DNA from: JANNRR01 sp043736155
GTDB taxonomy: Bacteria; Pseudomonadota; Alphaproteobacteria; Rhodobacterales; Rhodobacteraceae
Assembly (NCBI GenBank): GCA_043736155.1
Contig: JAYTDA010000417.1
Span: forward strand, 1-16,131
DNA length: 16,131 bases
Direction: 5' to 3'
Of the stretch, positions 7,263 to 14,350 are shown in pieces (positions within the stretch are counted from its first letter, which is position 1; every line of letters begins with the position of its first letter). The notes beneath the pieces were generated by a model. That model saw only the letters and a list, made by a program, of their open reading frames with translations. It was not told the DNA's origin and did not search any database. Position numbers and translations under genes: made by a program.

Positions 7263-8012
7263 ATGACCCAAAAAGCGGCACAAACCATCCTGATCACCGG
7301 TGCCAGTTCCGGCATCGGCAAAGCCACCGCCAACGCCTTTGCCGCTGCGGGCTGGAACGTGGCGCTGCTGGCGCGGCGCAATGACCAGTTGCAGGAGACC
7401 GCCGCAGGCCGCGCGGGTATGCTGTGCCTGCCCGCCGATGTCAGCGATGCGGCCCAGGTCGATGCGGCGTTTGACCGGGCTGTGGCAGAGTTTGGCCGGA
7501 TTGATGCGCTGTTCAACAATGCCGGTGTCGCCAAACCGGCGGGATTGATTGATGAGATTCCGCTGCAAGACTGGCTGGATACGGTGGCGGTGAACCTGAA
7601 CGGCATGTTCTTTGCCGCCCGCGCCGCCTTTCGCCAGATGCGCCGCCAGGTGCCGCAGGGCGGCCGCATCATCAACAACGGCTCGATTTCGGCGCTGTCG
7701 CCGCGCCCCGGTTCTGCCGCCTATACCGCCACCAAACATGCGGTGACCGGCCTGACCAAGACGATATCGCTGGATGGCCGCCCGTTCGACATCGCCTGTG
7801 GCCAGATCGACATCGGCAATGCCCTGACCGAAATGGCGGCGATGATGACACGTGGCGTACCGCAGGCCGATGGCTCGATCCGCACCGAGGCGATGATGGA
7901 TGTGACCCAGGTCGCCGATGCGGTGCTGCACATGGCCAGCCTGCCACTGGCAACCAATGTGCAATACATGACGATCATGGCCAGCAAGATGCCGTTGGTG
8001 GGCCGGGGCTGA
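7263..8012 (+). CDS. Short-chain dehydrogenase/reductase (SDR)
   Basis: This 249-residue NAD(P)-dependent oxidoreductase is of the classical SDR type. It has TGASSGIG (12-19) for cofactor binding, a PADV segment (57-60), NNAG (85-88), and the catalytic set Asn111, Ser141, Tyr154 and Lys158 in YTATK, with the usual 13-residue Ser-Tyr spacing. The alanine-arginine pair after the second strand (ARRN) suggests preference for NADP(H), but that is an inference. Length is normal. It starts one base after the RAM-domain gene. The substrate cannot be read from sequence, and the neighbours do not point to a pathway. Confidence 0.9.
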   Translation: MTQKAAQTILITGASSGIGKATANAFAAAGWNVALLARRNDQLQETAAGRAGMLCLPADVSDAAQVDAAFDRAVAEFGRIDALFNNAGVAKPAGLIDEIPLQDWLDTVAVNLNGMFFAARAAFRQMRRQVPQGGRIINNGSISALSPRPGSAAYTATKHAVTGLTKTISLDGRPFDIACGQIDIGNALTEMAAMMTRGVPQADGSIRTEAMMDVTQVADAVLHMASLPLATNVQYMTIMASKMPLVGRG

Positions 8013-8023
8013 TCTCACCTTCA

Positions 8024-8105
8024 CGCCGCCCCGGACTTGATCCGGGGCCTCGACCTCAGGGGCGTGCGTACAGACTCGAGGCCCCGGATCAAGTCCGGGG
8101 CGGCG
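8024..8105. repeat. Perfect 30-bp inverted repeat between convergent genes
   Basis: Bases 8024-8053 and 8076-8105 are exact reverse complements over 30 bp, separated by a 22-nt loop. Each arm contains a smaller hairpin, CCCCGGA-cttga-TCCGGGG in the left arm and CCCCGGA-tcaag-TCCGGGG in the right. The element sits between the 3' ends of the SDR gene and nagA. RNA from either strand could form a very stable 30-bp hairpin, fitting a bidirectional transcription stop or 3'-end protector, although no T-run follows. From memory, palindromes with this CCCCGGA core are common dispersed intergenic repeats in alphaproteobacteria. The right arm overlaps the nagA stop codon. Confidence 0.9.
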
Positions 8106-9249
8106 CGGAAATGGTGGCAACCGCCTCGGCTAGAATACCTGTCGGCATCCAGTCCTCCCCCAGCACCAGCACATCCTGCAGCCGCCGCCCCAGCAGCCCG
8201 GCGCAGCCCACCGCCCCGATCAGCTCCGCCGGAACCGACACCGCCATCCGCAGCGCCGCCGCCGGCTCCACCCCCACCACCCGGATCAGCCGCGACAGGC
8301 TGGCCGCCATGGTGGTATGCGCCCCGGCCAGCGACAGATCGGCGTTCACCAGCCGCCCGTCAACCAGCCGCACCACTTCGCCGTACAGTGTAAAGTGATC
8401 CGACCCGCCTACGGTCGGCATCGCATCCGACACCAGAAACATCCGGTCTGCCACCGGGCGGGCGCGGATTGCCAGCGCCAGCATGTCATCCGCCACATGA
8501 TAGCCATCGCAAACGAACCCGGCATCGGCGGCGGAGTTGATCGCAGCCCCGGTCACCCCCGGGCTGCGGCTCAGCATCGGGGACATCGCATTGAAAAGGT
8601 GGGTAAAGCACCGCGCCCCTTCATCCAGTGCCGCTTTGACGGCATCGGCATCGGCGTCGCTGTGGCCGATCGATACCACCGCCCCCAGCGCCGCCAGCGC
8701 CGCGATCTGCCCCGGCACCACCGCCTCGGGTGCCACCGTCAGCATCACCGCCACACCGGCACCCCGCAAGCGCGCAACATTGGCGAGGGTGCGCTGATCC
8801 AGTGGCCGGATGAATTCCGCCGCATGGGCACCCCGGCGCGGCAGGCTGATATGCGGGCCTTCAAGATGGATGCCGATGAGGCCTTCGATCCCCTTGGCGG
8901 CAATGGCGGCATCCGCTGCCGCATCCATCTTGTCCGGCCGGTCGGTGATCAGGGTCGGCAACAGCGCCACGGTGCCGAACCGCCGGTGCGCCGCCGCAAT
9001 CCTTTGCATGCAGGCGACCGACGGGTCATGGTTGACCAAAGCATCGCCGCCGCCATTGACCTGCAGATCGACATATCCCGGCGTCACCACGCCGCTGACC
9101 CGCTGTCGCACCGCATCAGCGGGCAAGCCATCGGCCCGGTCCAACGCCACGACCATGCCGCCCGCAACGCCAATGGCAAGGCCGGACTGCAGGGTCTTGC
9201 CGTCAAACACCTGATCCGGGCACAGCCAGACCTGCGGGGAATCCGTCAT
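8089..9249 (-). CDS. nagA: N-acetylglucosamine-6-phosphate deacetylase
   Basis: This 386-residue amidohydrolase removes acetate from GlcNAc-6-phosphate, giving glucosamine-6-phosphate for the SIS-domain deaminase of the same operon. Motifs follow the NagA order: DLQVNGGG (61-68), GIHLEGPH (126-133) with the metal-binding Glu130, GHSDA (195-199) with His196, THLFNAM (216-222) with His217, CDGYH (247-251), and VSDAM (273-277) with the catalytic Asp275. Length matches the family. The ATG overlaps the upstream kinase stop by four bases (ATGA), so translation is coupled. The last residues (APPRT) and the TGA stop are encoded by the right arm of the 30-bp inverted repeat, so the original C terminus was probably replaced. 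The galactosamine equivalent AgaA is an alternative, but GH20 and the regulator context favour GlcNAc. Confidence 0.92.
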   Translation of the reverse strand: MTDSPQVWLCPDQVFDGKTLQSGLAIGVAGGMVVALDRADGLPADAVRQRVSGVVTPGYVDLQVNGGGDALVNHDPSVACMQRIAAAHRRFGTVALLPTLITDRPDKMDAAADAAIAAKGIEGLIGIHLEGPHISLPRRGAHAAEFIRPLDQRTLANVARLRGAGVAVMLTVAPEAVVPGQIAALAALGAVVSIGHSDADADAVKAALDEGARCFTHLFNAMSPMLSRSPGVTGAAINSAADAGFVCDGYHVADDMLALAIRARPVADRMFLVSDAMPTVGGSDHFTLYGEVVRLVDGRLVNADLSLAGAHTTMAASLSRLIRVVGVEPAAALRMAVSVPAELIGAVGCAGLLGRRLQDVLVLGEDWMPTGILAEAVATISAPPRT

Positions 9250-10205
9250 TTGATACCCCTTCGTTTCTCATAGGCGGCAAAGGCGGCACCCCGCGCCCCG
9301 GTGGCGTCACCGCCTTCGGCAAGGCGAAAGACCGGCACCGCGAAGCCTGCCAGTTGCGCCGCAACCAGCCCCTGCGCCAGATCCTCCATCACCCCCCCGG
9401 CATGGGCGAGGCCCCCGCCCAGCACCACACAATCCGGGTCCACCGTCAGGCTCAGCGTCATCAGCAGTTCCACCGCCAGGGCGCGCCACACCGCCCAGCA
9501 ACGCGCCACCTCGGGGTCCGACAGGCGGGTGGCAACAATGGCGCGCGGATCCATCACCCGCCCGGTCAGATGGGCCACGATCCGCGCCAGACCGGGACCG
9601 GCGATCAGGGTTTCGGTGCAGCCGATCCGGCCACAGCCACAGCGCAGGATCGGCAGGCCATGCGCCACCACCGGCCCCGCTGCCAGCGCAAAATGCCCAA
9701 ACTCGCCACCGGTACCTGAAGGGCTGGGCAGCAGATGGCCATCCACCACGATCCCCCCCGCCAACCCGGTGCCAAGGTTCAGCCCCAGCACGCAGCGATA
9801 GCCGCGCCCGGCACCGAACATCGCCTCGGACAGCGCCTGGGCGCGGCAATCGTTGACATAGGTGACGGGCCGCCCGCTGGCCTGTTCGATATCGGCGGGA
9901 AACGGGTGACCGGTGGCTGCCAGGTTGGCGGTCAGTGCCAGACCGGTCACCGGATTGACCAGCCCTGCGGCGGCGATGCCGACCGGAATGCCCGGCCCGG
10001 CCAAAGCCTCGGCCCAGCCGATCTGTGCCGCCATTGCCGCCACCAGCCCCGGATAGTCGCGGGGTGTATCGATCCGGTGGCTGGCAACCCGCGCCCAGCT
10101 GGCATCAAACACCTGCGCCTCGATCTTGGTGCCGCCAAGGTCGATCCCGGCGGCAATCACCGGTGCACCAGGCGGGTTGGCAAGCGGTTGGGGGCGGGGC
10201 AGCAT
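9246..10205 (-). CDS. ROK-family sugar kinase, probable N-acetylglucosamine kinase
   Basis: The protein has 319 residues and should phosphorylate imported free GlcNAc at C6 with ATP, supplying NagA. It has the ROK phosphate-binding motif IDLGGTKIEA (21-30), the catalytic Asp119 in VNDC (117-120), LNLGTGLAGG (142-151), GTGGEFGH (164-171) with Glu168 and the zinc ligand His171, and the zinc cluster CGCGRIGC (189-196) with Cys189, Cys191 and Cys196. No DNA-binding domain is present, so it is a kinase and not a ROK repressor. A kinase at this place fits ABC import of unphosphorylated sugar, not a phosphotransferase system. It starts one base after the SIS gene and overlaps nagA by four bases. Exact substrate is inferred from context (GlcNAc, possibly glucosamine). 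Confidence 0.88.
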   Translation of the reverse strand: MLPRPQPLANPPGAPVIAAGIDLGGTKIEAQVFDASWARVASHRIDTPRDYPGLVAAMAAQIGWAEALAGPGIPVGIAAAGLVNPVTGLALTANLAATGHPFPADIEQASGRPVTYVNDCRAQALSEAMFGAGRGYRCVLGLNLGTGLAGGIVVDGHLLPSPSGTGGEFGHFALAAGPVVAHGLPILRCGCGRIGCTETLIAGPGLARIVAHLTGRVMDPRAIVATRLSDPEVARCWAVWRALAVELLMTLSLTVDPDCVVLGGGLAHAGGVMEDLAQGLVAAQLAGFAVPVFRLAEGGDATGARGAAFAAYEKRRGIK

Positions 10206-10206
10206 G

Positions 10207-11226
10207 TCATGTCGTTTGCGTCACTTTGGACAGGGTGGCGGGGCGGTCGGGGTCGAACCCCAAGGCCAGTGCAAGGTCCAGCACCAGCGGATAGGTCAGA
10301 TACAGCAGCACCGCCGCTGCGGCAGCGGGCGTCAGGCCGGTGGCCCCGGCATCGGCCGGACACAGCCGGAACACGTCGCCCCCGGCAGCGCGAAACCGCG
10401 CCTCGGCAATATCCAGACTGTCCTGCACATCCGGCTGGCCGGTATCGAGGATCAGGATCAACAGCGGCTTGGTCACCAGTTGCAAGGGGCCATGCAGCAC
10501 TTCGCTGCTGCTGTAGGCTTCGGCATGCAGGGCACAGGTTTCCTTGAGCTTCAGCGCCAGTTCCTGCGCCGCGCCATAGCCGGTATCGCGCCCGATCACA
10601 TAGACATGCTGCGCCCGCAGCAGCGCCGACAGCAGCGCCGCCCTGTGCGGATGCGCCTTGCCGTCCAGCGCCGCCATCGCCTGCGCCGACTGCGCCGCCC
10701 GTGCGGCATAGGCGGGCACCAGCGCCGCCAAAAGCGCCATTCCGGCAGCGATAGACCCGATCACCGACTTGGTTGCAGGCACCGCCAGTTCCGGCCCTGC
10801 ACCAATCGGCAGGGTCAGATGCGCCGCCGCCTCTACCGCCGACCCCGCCTGATTGACCAGCGCGATCACCCTGCCGCCGCGTTCCCGTGCGCCTTGCGCC
10901 GAACGCACCAGATCGGCGCTGGCCCCCGATTGCGATATGACAATCGCGGCGGTTCCCGCCATATCCACCCCGCGCCCGACCGAAAACACCGACGGCGGCA
11001 GCGAGGTCATCGGTTTGCCGGTTTCGCGCATGACTTCATACGACAGGATATTGGCCGCCGCATCCGATGACCCGCGCGCAATCGAATAGAACGCCCGCAG
11101 GGTCTGCGGCTGCATCGCCGCCAGCGCTGCGCGGGCCGGGGCCGACAGGCCACCGGTCAGGGTGGCGGCAAACACCGCAGGGGCCTCGGCTATTTCTGCC
11201 CGCATATGCTGGCCGGGGCCGCTCAT
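10207..11226 (-). CDS. SIS-domain glucosamine-6-phosphate deaminase, NagB-II type
   Basis: This 339-residue protein resembles the isomerase half of GlmS without its glutaminase domain. It probably deaminates and isomerises glucosamine-6-phosphate to fructose-6-phosphate and ammonia, replacing the unrelated NagB. It opens with MRAEIAEAP, a GlmS-like start of the SIS region. First SIS domain: ARGSSDAAA (50-58), SQSG (98-101, phosphosugar binding) and ELAVPATKS (146-154). Second SIS domain: IGRDTGYGAAQELALKLKE (209-227, Glu227 matching the GlmS ring-opening Glu) and HAEAY (232-236), SEVLHGP (239-245). The C terminus has PATLSKVTQT, keeping the catalytic lysine region. It overlaps the upstream oxidoreductase by ATGA. 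AgaS-type galactosamine specificity is the main alternative; the operon favours the GlcNAc route. Confidence 0.88.
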   Translation of the reverse strand: MSGPGQHMRAEIAEAPAVFAATLTGGLSAPARAALAAMQPQTLRAFYSIARGSSDAAANILSYEVMRETGKPMTSLPPSVFSVGRGVDMAGTAAIVISQSGASADLVRSAQGARERGGRVIALVNQAGSAVEAAAHLTLPIGAGPELAVPATKSVIGSIAAGMALLAALVPAYAARAAQSAQAMAALDGKAHPHRAALLSALLRAQHVYVIGRDTGYGAAQELALKLKETCALHAEAYSSSEVLHGPLQLVTKPLLILILDTGQPDVQDSLDIAEARFRAAGGDVFRLCPADAGATGLTPAAAAAVLLYLTYPLVLDLALALGFDPDRPATLSKVTQTT

Positions 11227-12365
11227 CCGCGCAGCCCGTAACTGTCCAGCCGCGCCCAGACCGGGGCCAGATCAACCACCTGACCGGACAGACGCGCCTG
11301 ATCCAGCGCCATCGCGGCAATCCCCGCCTCCATCGCATCCAGGATCGACACCGGCAGGCCACCGCTTTGGCCGCGCAGATAGCGGGCGATGTCGGCGCAC
11401 ATCATCTCATCGGCACCGTAATGCGCCCCTTTGGCAGCAGCGCCCGAGGTGTAATCATGGTCCGCCAGCCGGGTGCCATCGCGGGCGGTGATGCGCAGGT
11501 AGCCCCGGACAAAGTCACCCTCGGCCATGCCGTGCGTTCCCATGATGCAGAACCGCCGGTGTTCATCGGGCGCATTCAGATTGGTGTGAAACGCGAGGCT
11601 GGCCCCGGTTTCGTACTGCAGGATCGCGGTTTGATAGTCGATGATGTCACCGTCGGAGCGGAACGGATCATCGGTGCTTTCCCACACCGACTTCTTCACA
11701 TGGAAGATCTCGGCTTCGGCATTTGAGGCGGGCGCATTTTCCGCAAGGAAGCTTTTACGCCCGCCGAAGCTCGCCACCCGAACCGGGCGCGACCCGGTGA
11801 CCATGTTGTAGATGTCGATGTCATGGCAGCATTTTTCCAGCATGAAGCCACCGGCAAAGGCATCTTTGCGCCGCCAGTCGCGCATGAAGAACGCACCGTG
11901 ATAGGGGCCGATATGTTCGTTGGCTTCCAGCGAGGTGATGGCACCCAGCTGCCCCGCCGCCAGCGCCTGCCGCAGATCGACCATATGCTGCGAATAGCGC
12001 AGCACCAGCCCAACCATCGCCCGCTTTGCCCCGCCATGTTTCGCCAGCATCGCCGCCAGTTCCAGGGTTTCCTCGATCGAAATCACCACCGGCTTTTCGG
12101 TAAAGACCTGCACCCCGGCCTCCAGCCCAGCCCGGATTTGCGCCAGATGAAACACATTGGGGGAGAACACGCAATATAGGTCGGGTTTCGCCTCTGCCAG
12201 CATCGCTTCTACGCTGTCAAAGCGGGGAATATCGGTGCCGATCATCGCCAGATGCGCCGGTTGCGGGTCGTAAAACCCGACCACCTGCATCTCCGGCATC
12301 GCCGCTTTCAGCGTCGCCAGCACATGGCCCGCCCGCAGGCCCGCGCCTGCTGTCACTACCCGCAT
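11223..12365 (-). CDS. Gfo/Idh/MocA-family oxidoreductase
   Basis: This is a 380-residue NAD(P)-dependent sugar or sugar-derivative oxidoreductase. The N-terminal Rossmann domain has GAGLRAGHV (7-15) and FTEKPVV (88-94), with the family's catalytic lysine motif EKP (90-92). The C-terminal domain has GGFMLEKCCHDIDI (172-185), the usual EKxxHDxD signature with His181 likely catalytic. Length is typical and no defect is visible. GGGAG lies 7 nt before the ATG at 12365. It sits between the broken ABC ATPase and the deaminase, coupled to the latter by ATGA, so it belongs to the amino-sugar operon. Its substrate is unknown; it is not part of the standard NagK-NagA-NagB route and may handle an oxidised or modified amino sugar. 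Confidence 0.88.
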   Translation of the reverse strand: MRVVTAGAGLRAGHVLATLKAAMPEMQVVGFYDPQPAHLAMIGTDIPRFDSVEAMLAEAKPDLYCVFSPNVFHLAQIRAGLEAGVQVFTEKPVVISIEETLELAAMLAKHGGAKRAMVGLVLRYSQHMVDLRQALAAGQLGAITSLEANEHIGPYHGAFFMRDWRRKDAFAGGFMLEKCCHDIDIYNMVTGSRPVRVASFGGRKSFLAENAPASNAEAEIFHVKKSVWESTDDPFRSDGDIIDYQTAILQYETGASLAFHTNLNAPDEHRRFCIMGTHGMAEGDFVRGYLRITARDGTRLADHDYTSGAAAKGAHYGADEMMCADIARYLRGQSGGLPVSILDAMEAGIAAMALDQARLSGQVVDLAPVWARLDSYGLRG

Positions 12366-12379
12366 CGTCCTACTCCCGT

Positions 12380-12945
12380 TCAGGCGGCAAGCGCCGGGGC
12401 CTTGCGGCGGCGCAGCACCGACCCTTTGGCATCAAAAACGTGGCAATCTCCGGGGTTGATGGACAGCGAAATTGTTTCGCCTTCCCGCACCGCAGTATCG
12501 CCCGGCAGAGCGGCGCACAGGCGCAGCCCGTCCCCCATCACACCATGGGTGATCGAGGCGCCACCCAGCCGTTCCAACACCCGGACCGTCAGGTTGAGCC
12601 CCGGACCAACCGAGATATTCTCCGGCCGCATCCCGACATCGACCTTGTCCCCGGTGCAGACCCTGGCCGGATCAACCGGCAGCACCATCCGGGTGCCGCT
12701 TTGAAACTCCACCGCCAGCCCATCGACATCCGTGCCGACAACCAAAGCCGGGATCAGGTTCATGTTGGGTTGGCCGATGAAGGTGGCGACGCAGGTTGCG
12801 CACGATGGGACGGCCTATGGCGACCCGTTGGCGCTGGCCGCCCGACAATTGCCCGGATTTCAACGCCAGCTTGTCGGTCATTTGCAAAATGTCGGCGGCG
12901 CGTGTCACCCGGACCTTCAGCTCGGCCTCTGCCATCCTTTGCACC
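12380..12945 (-). pseudogene. ABC transporter ATPase remnant (MsmK/UgpC type), N terminus and Walker B region deleted
   Basis: This is the wreck of the sugar ABC ATPase, in two pieces and two frames. The upstream piece (about 12945-12795) reads VQRMAEAELKVRVTRAADIL and then the signature LSGGQRQRVAIG, ending at PIVRN. The normal continuation (Walker B, D-loop, H-loop, about 85-90 residues) is missing. The sequence jumps near 12785-12797, with a one-base frame change, into ATFIGQPNMNLIPALVVG and the C-terminal TOBE-like regulatory domain, ending at the TGA at 12380. The first part of the gene, with Walker A and the Q-loop (about 100 residues), is also absent, replaced by the start of the solute-binding protein. 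With neither Walker motif it cannot bind or hydrolyse ATP. An ATG at 12763 could still make a 127-residue TOBE fragment. Confidence 0.85.
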
Positions 12946-13083
12946 CTGAAACTTGTCGATCACAGCCTGCTCCGCCGGACGCGCATCGCCACACATGATG
13001 AACGACAGCTCCTGCGCCGAGGCCGACAGGGCCGAGCCGCGCATTTGGGCCACTGCGACCATCAGGGTTCTGGATATCTTCAT
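12760..13083 (-). pseudogene. Truncated ABC solute-binding protein (N-terminal 45 residues) fused out of frame to ATPase sequence
   Basis: The frame starts with a signal peptide, MKISRTLMVAVAQMRGSALS then ASAQELS (cleavage likely after ASA, residue 23), and a typical family-1 sugar-binding protein N terminus, LSFIMCGDARPAEQAVIDKF. After Phe45 (about base 12949) homology stops. The DNA switches to the middle of the ATPase gene, read in the wrong frame as an arginine- and proline-rich tail, ending at TGA 12760 (107 residues). About 370 residues of binding protein are missing. A strong ribosome site, AAGGGAG (complement of 13090-13096), is 6 nt before the ATG, so the fragment may still be exported but cannot bind sugar. 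The QMRG in the signal's hydrophobic core is unusual and may be further drift. Confidence 0.82.
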
Positions 13084-13096
13084 TCGTAACTCCCTT

Positions 13097-13117
13097 GGTT
13101 GGTTTCTGGTTGGTTGG
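13097..13117. repeat. GGTTGGT direct repeats between permease and binding-protein genes
   Basis: The short gap between the permease stop and the binding-protein ribosome site is made of GGTTGGTTTC and TGGTTGGTTGG, that is, repeated GGTTGGT units. The composition differs from the GC-rich flanks. It lies among deletion junctions and could have promoted slippage, but it is not itself at a junction. No function is assigned. Confidence 0.4.
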
Positions 13118-14323
13118 TCACTCTTTCACCGCGCCTGCCGTCAAACCGGCAACGAGGTATTTCTGCAAGAACAGGAACACCACCATGACCGGCAACACCC
13201 CGGTCAGGGCGGCGGCCATCATCTGGTTCCATTCGACGGTCTGATAGCCGATGAACTGGTTGAGGCCCGCAGGCAGCGGCTGCAATTCCGGCACCTGGTT
13301 AAAGGTCACCGCAAACAGGTACTGCTGGGCATAGGCACCGATGAACACCGACACCCCCACCACGATCAGCCCCGGCACCGCCAGCGGCAACACCACCCGG
13401 CGCAAGGTATGGATCCGGCTGGCCCCATCGACAAAAGCCGCCTCTTCCAGTTCGCGCGGGATCTTTTCCAGATAGCCGCGCAACAGCCAGATGCCGGTGG
13501 GGATCAGAAACGCCACCCCCGGAATGATCATCGCCCAATAGGTGTTCAGCAGCCCCAGCGTCCGCATCACCCGATAAAGCGGGATCAGCAGCACGGCACC
13601 GGTGAACATGTTGACCGCCAGGAAAATCCCCAGCGACATCGACACGATCACCGGCATGATCTGCGGAATGGTGATGCGGCGAAACCGGTACCAGCGCCCG
13701 GCACCATCGACCCATGCCGCCTCATACAGGTCCCGTGAAACCCCCTGCATCGCTGCCAGAAAGAACAGCGACACCATCGGGGTGCCGACCCAGACATCAG
13801 TGACGATGGCAGAGATAAAGGCGGAGTTCTTGTAGGCCAGAAACTCCATCGGTCCGTCGATGATCCCCAGCCGCTGCGCCATGCCGGCAACAAAGCCGAA
13901 TTGGCCGTTGTAGAGCCACAGCCAGCCGATGCAGCCGATGGCAATCGGGATCACCCACGGCGGCATGATCAGGGCGCGAAACAGCGCCCGGCCCGGCACT
14001 GCGGCGGCCAGCAACGCGGCCCCGATCAGCCCGACAATCAGCTTCAGACTGACCGACAGCGCCATCCACAGGAAGGTGCGGCCAATGACATCCATGAATT
14101 TTGAGCTGGCAAACAGCTTTTCATAGTTGGCGGTGCCAACCCAGTTCTCCGAACCCAGATCGGCATCGGTAAACGACAGCCGGATGGTTTCCAGCAACGG
14201 CCAGGCCACGATGATGCCGATAAAGATCATCGCAGGGGCGATCATCACCCAGGCAAACCACGAGTCCGACAGGCCACGGCGCGCCTGGCGGGCCACCACA
14301 ACTGTCGGCGCTGCATCACCCAT
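13118..14323 (-). CDS. Fused ABC sugar permease: first permease N-terminal part joined to second permease C-terminal part
   Basis: The 401-residue open frame combines two MalF/MalG-like permeases. Residues 1 to about 230 follow permease 1: helices near 24-48, 83-109, 113-137 and 168-192, then the ATPase-contact EAA loop EAAWVDGAGRWYRFRRITIP. After IMPVIVSMSLG the sequence passes near 13606-13633 into the second half of permease 2 (NMFTGAVLLIPLYRVMRTLG, YWAMIIPGVAFLIPTGIW), with its own EAA loop EAAFVDGASRIHTLRRVVLP and two final helices. The two EAA loops are only 93 residues apart. Normal partners are separate proteins of about 300 and 280 residues, so about 170 residues are missing. The fusion is in frame, but with the ATPase and binding protein destroyed it is most likely a non-functional deletion product. 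I place the start at ATG 14323, 6 nt after GGGGG; a GTG at 14350 is the longest option. Confidence 0.82.
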   Translation of the reverse strand: MGDAAPTVVVARQARRGLSDSWFAWVMIAPAMIFIGIIVAWPLLETIRLSFTDADLGSENWVGTANYEKLFASSKFMDVIGRTFLWMALSVSLKLIVGLIGAALLAAAVPGRALFRALIMPPWVIPIAIGCIGWLWLYNGQFGFVAGMAQRLGIIDGPMEFLAYKNSAFISAIVTDVWVGTPMVSLFFLAAMQGVSRDLYEAAWVDGAGRWYRFRRITIPQIMPVIVSMSLGIFLAVNMFTGAVLLIPLYRVMRTLGLLNTYWAMIIPGVAFLIPTGIWLLRGYLEKIPRELEEAAFVDGASRIHTLRRVVLPLAVPGLIVVGVSVFIGAYAQQYLFAVTFNQVPELQPLPAGLNQFIGYQTVEWNQMMAAALTGVLPVMVVFLFLQKYLVAGLTAGAVKE

Positions 14324-14350
14324 CTGCATCCCCCGGAAGCCGATCCTCAC

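Noticed and set aside
6740..7678. 312-residue open frame on the minus strand
   Set aside because: It runs antisense through the end of the helicase, the RAM gene and the SDR gene, which all have clear family motifs on the plus strand. Its translation shows no motif and is a high-GC shadow.
8317..9273. 318-residue open frame on the plus strand
   Set aside because: It lies entirely antisense to nagA and has a low-complexity His/Arg/Gln-rich translation.
9246..10205. ROK protein as a transcriptional repressor
   Set aside because: There is no N-terminal helix-turn-helix; the kinase motifs and catalytic Asp119 are intact.
10126..11070. 314-residue open frame on the plus strand
   Set aside because: Antisense to the SIS-domain and ROK genes; rich in Arg, Gln and His with no recognisable domain.
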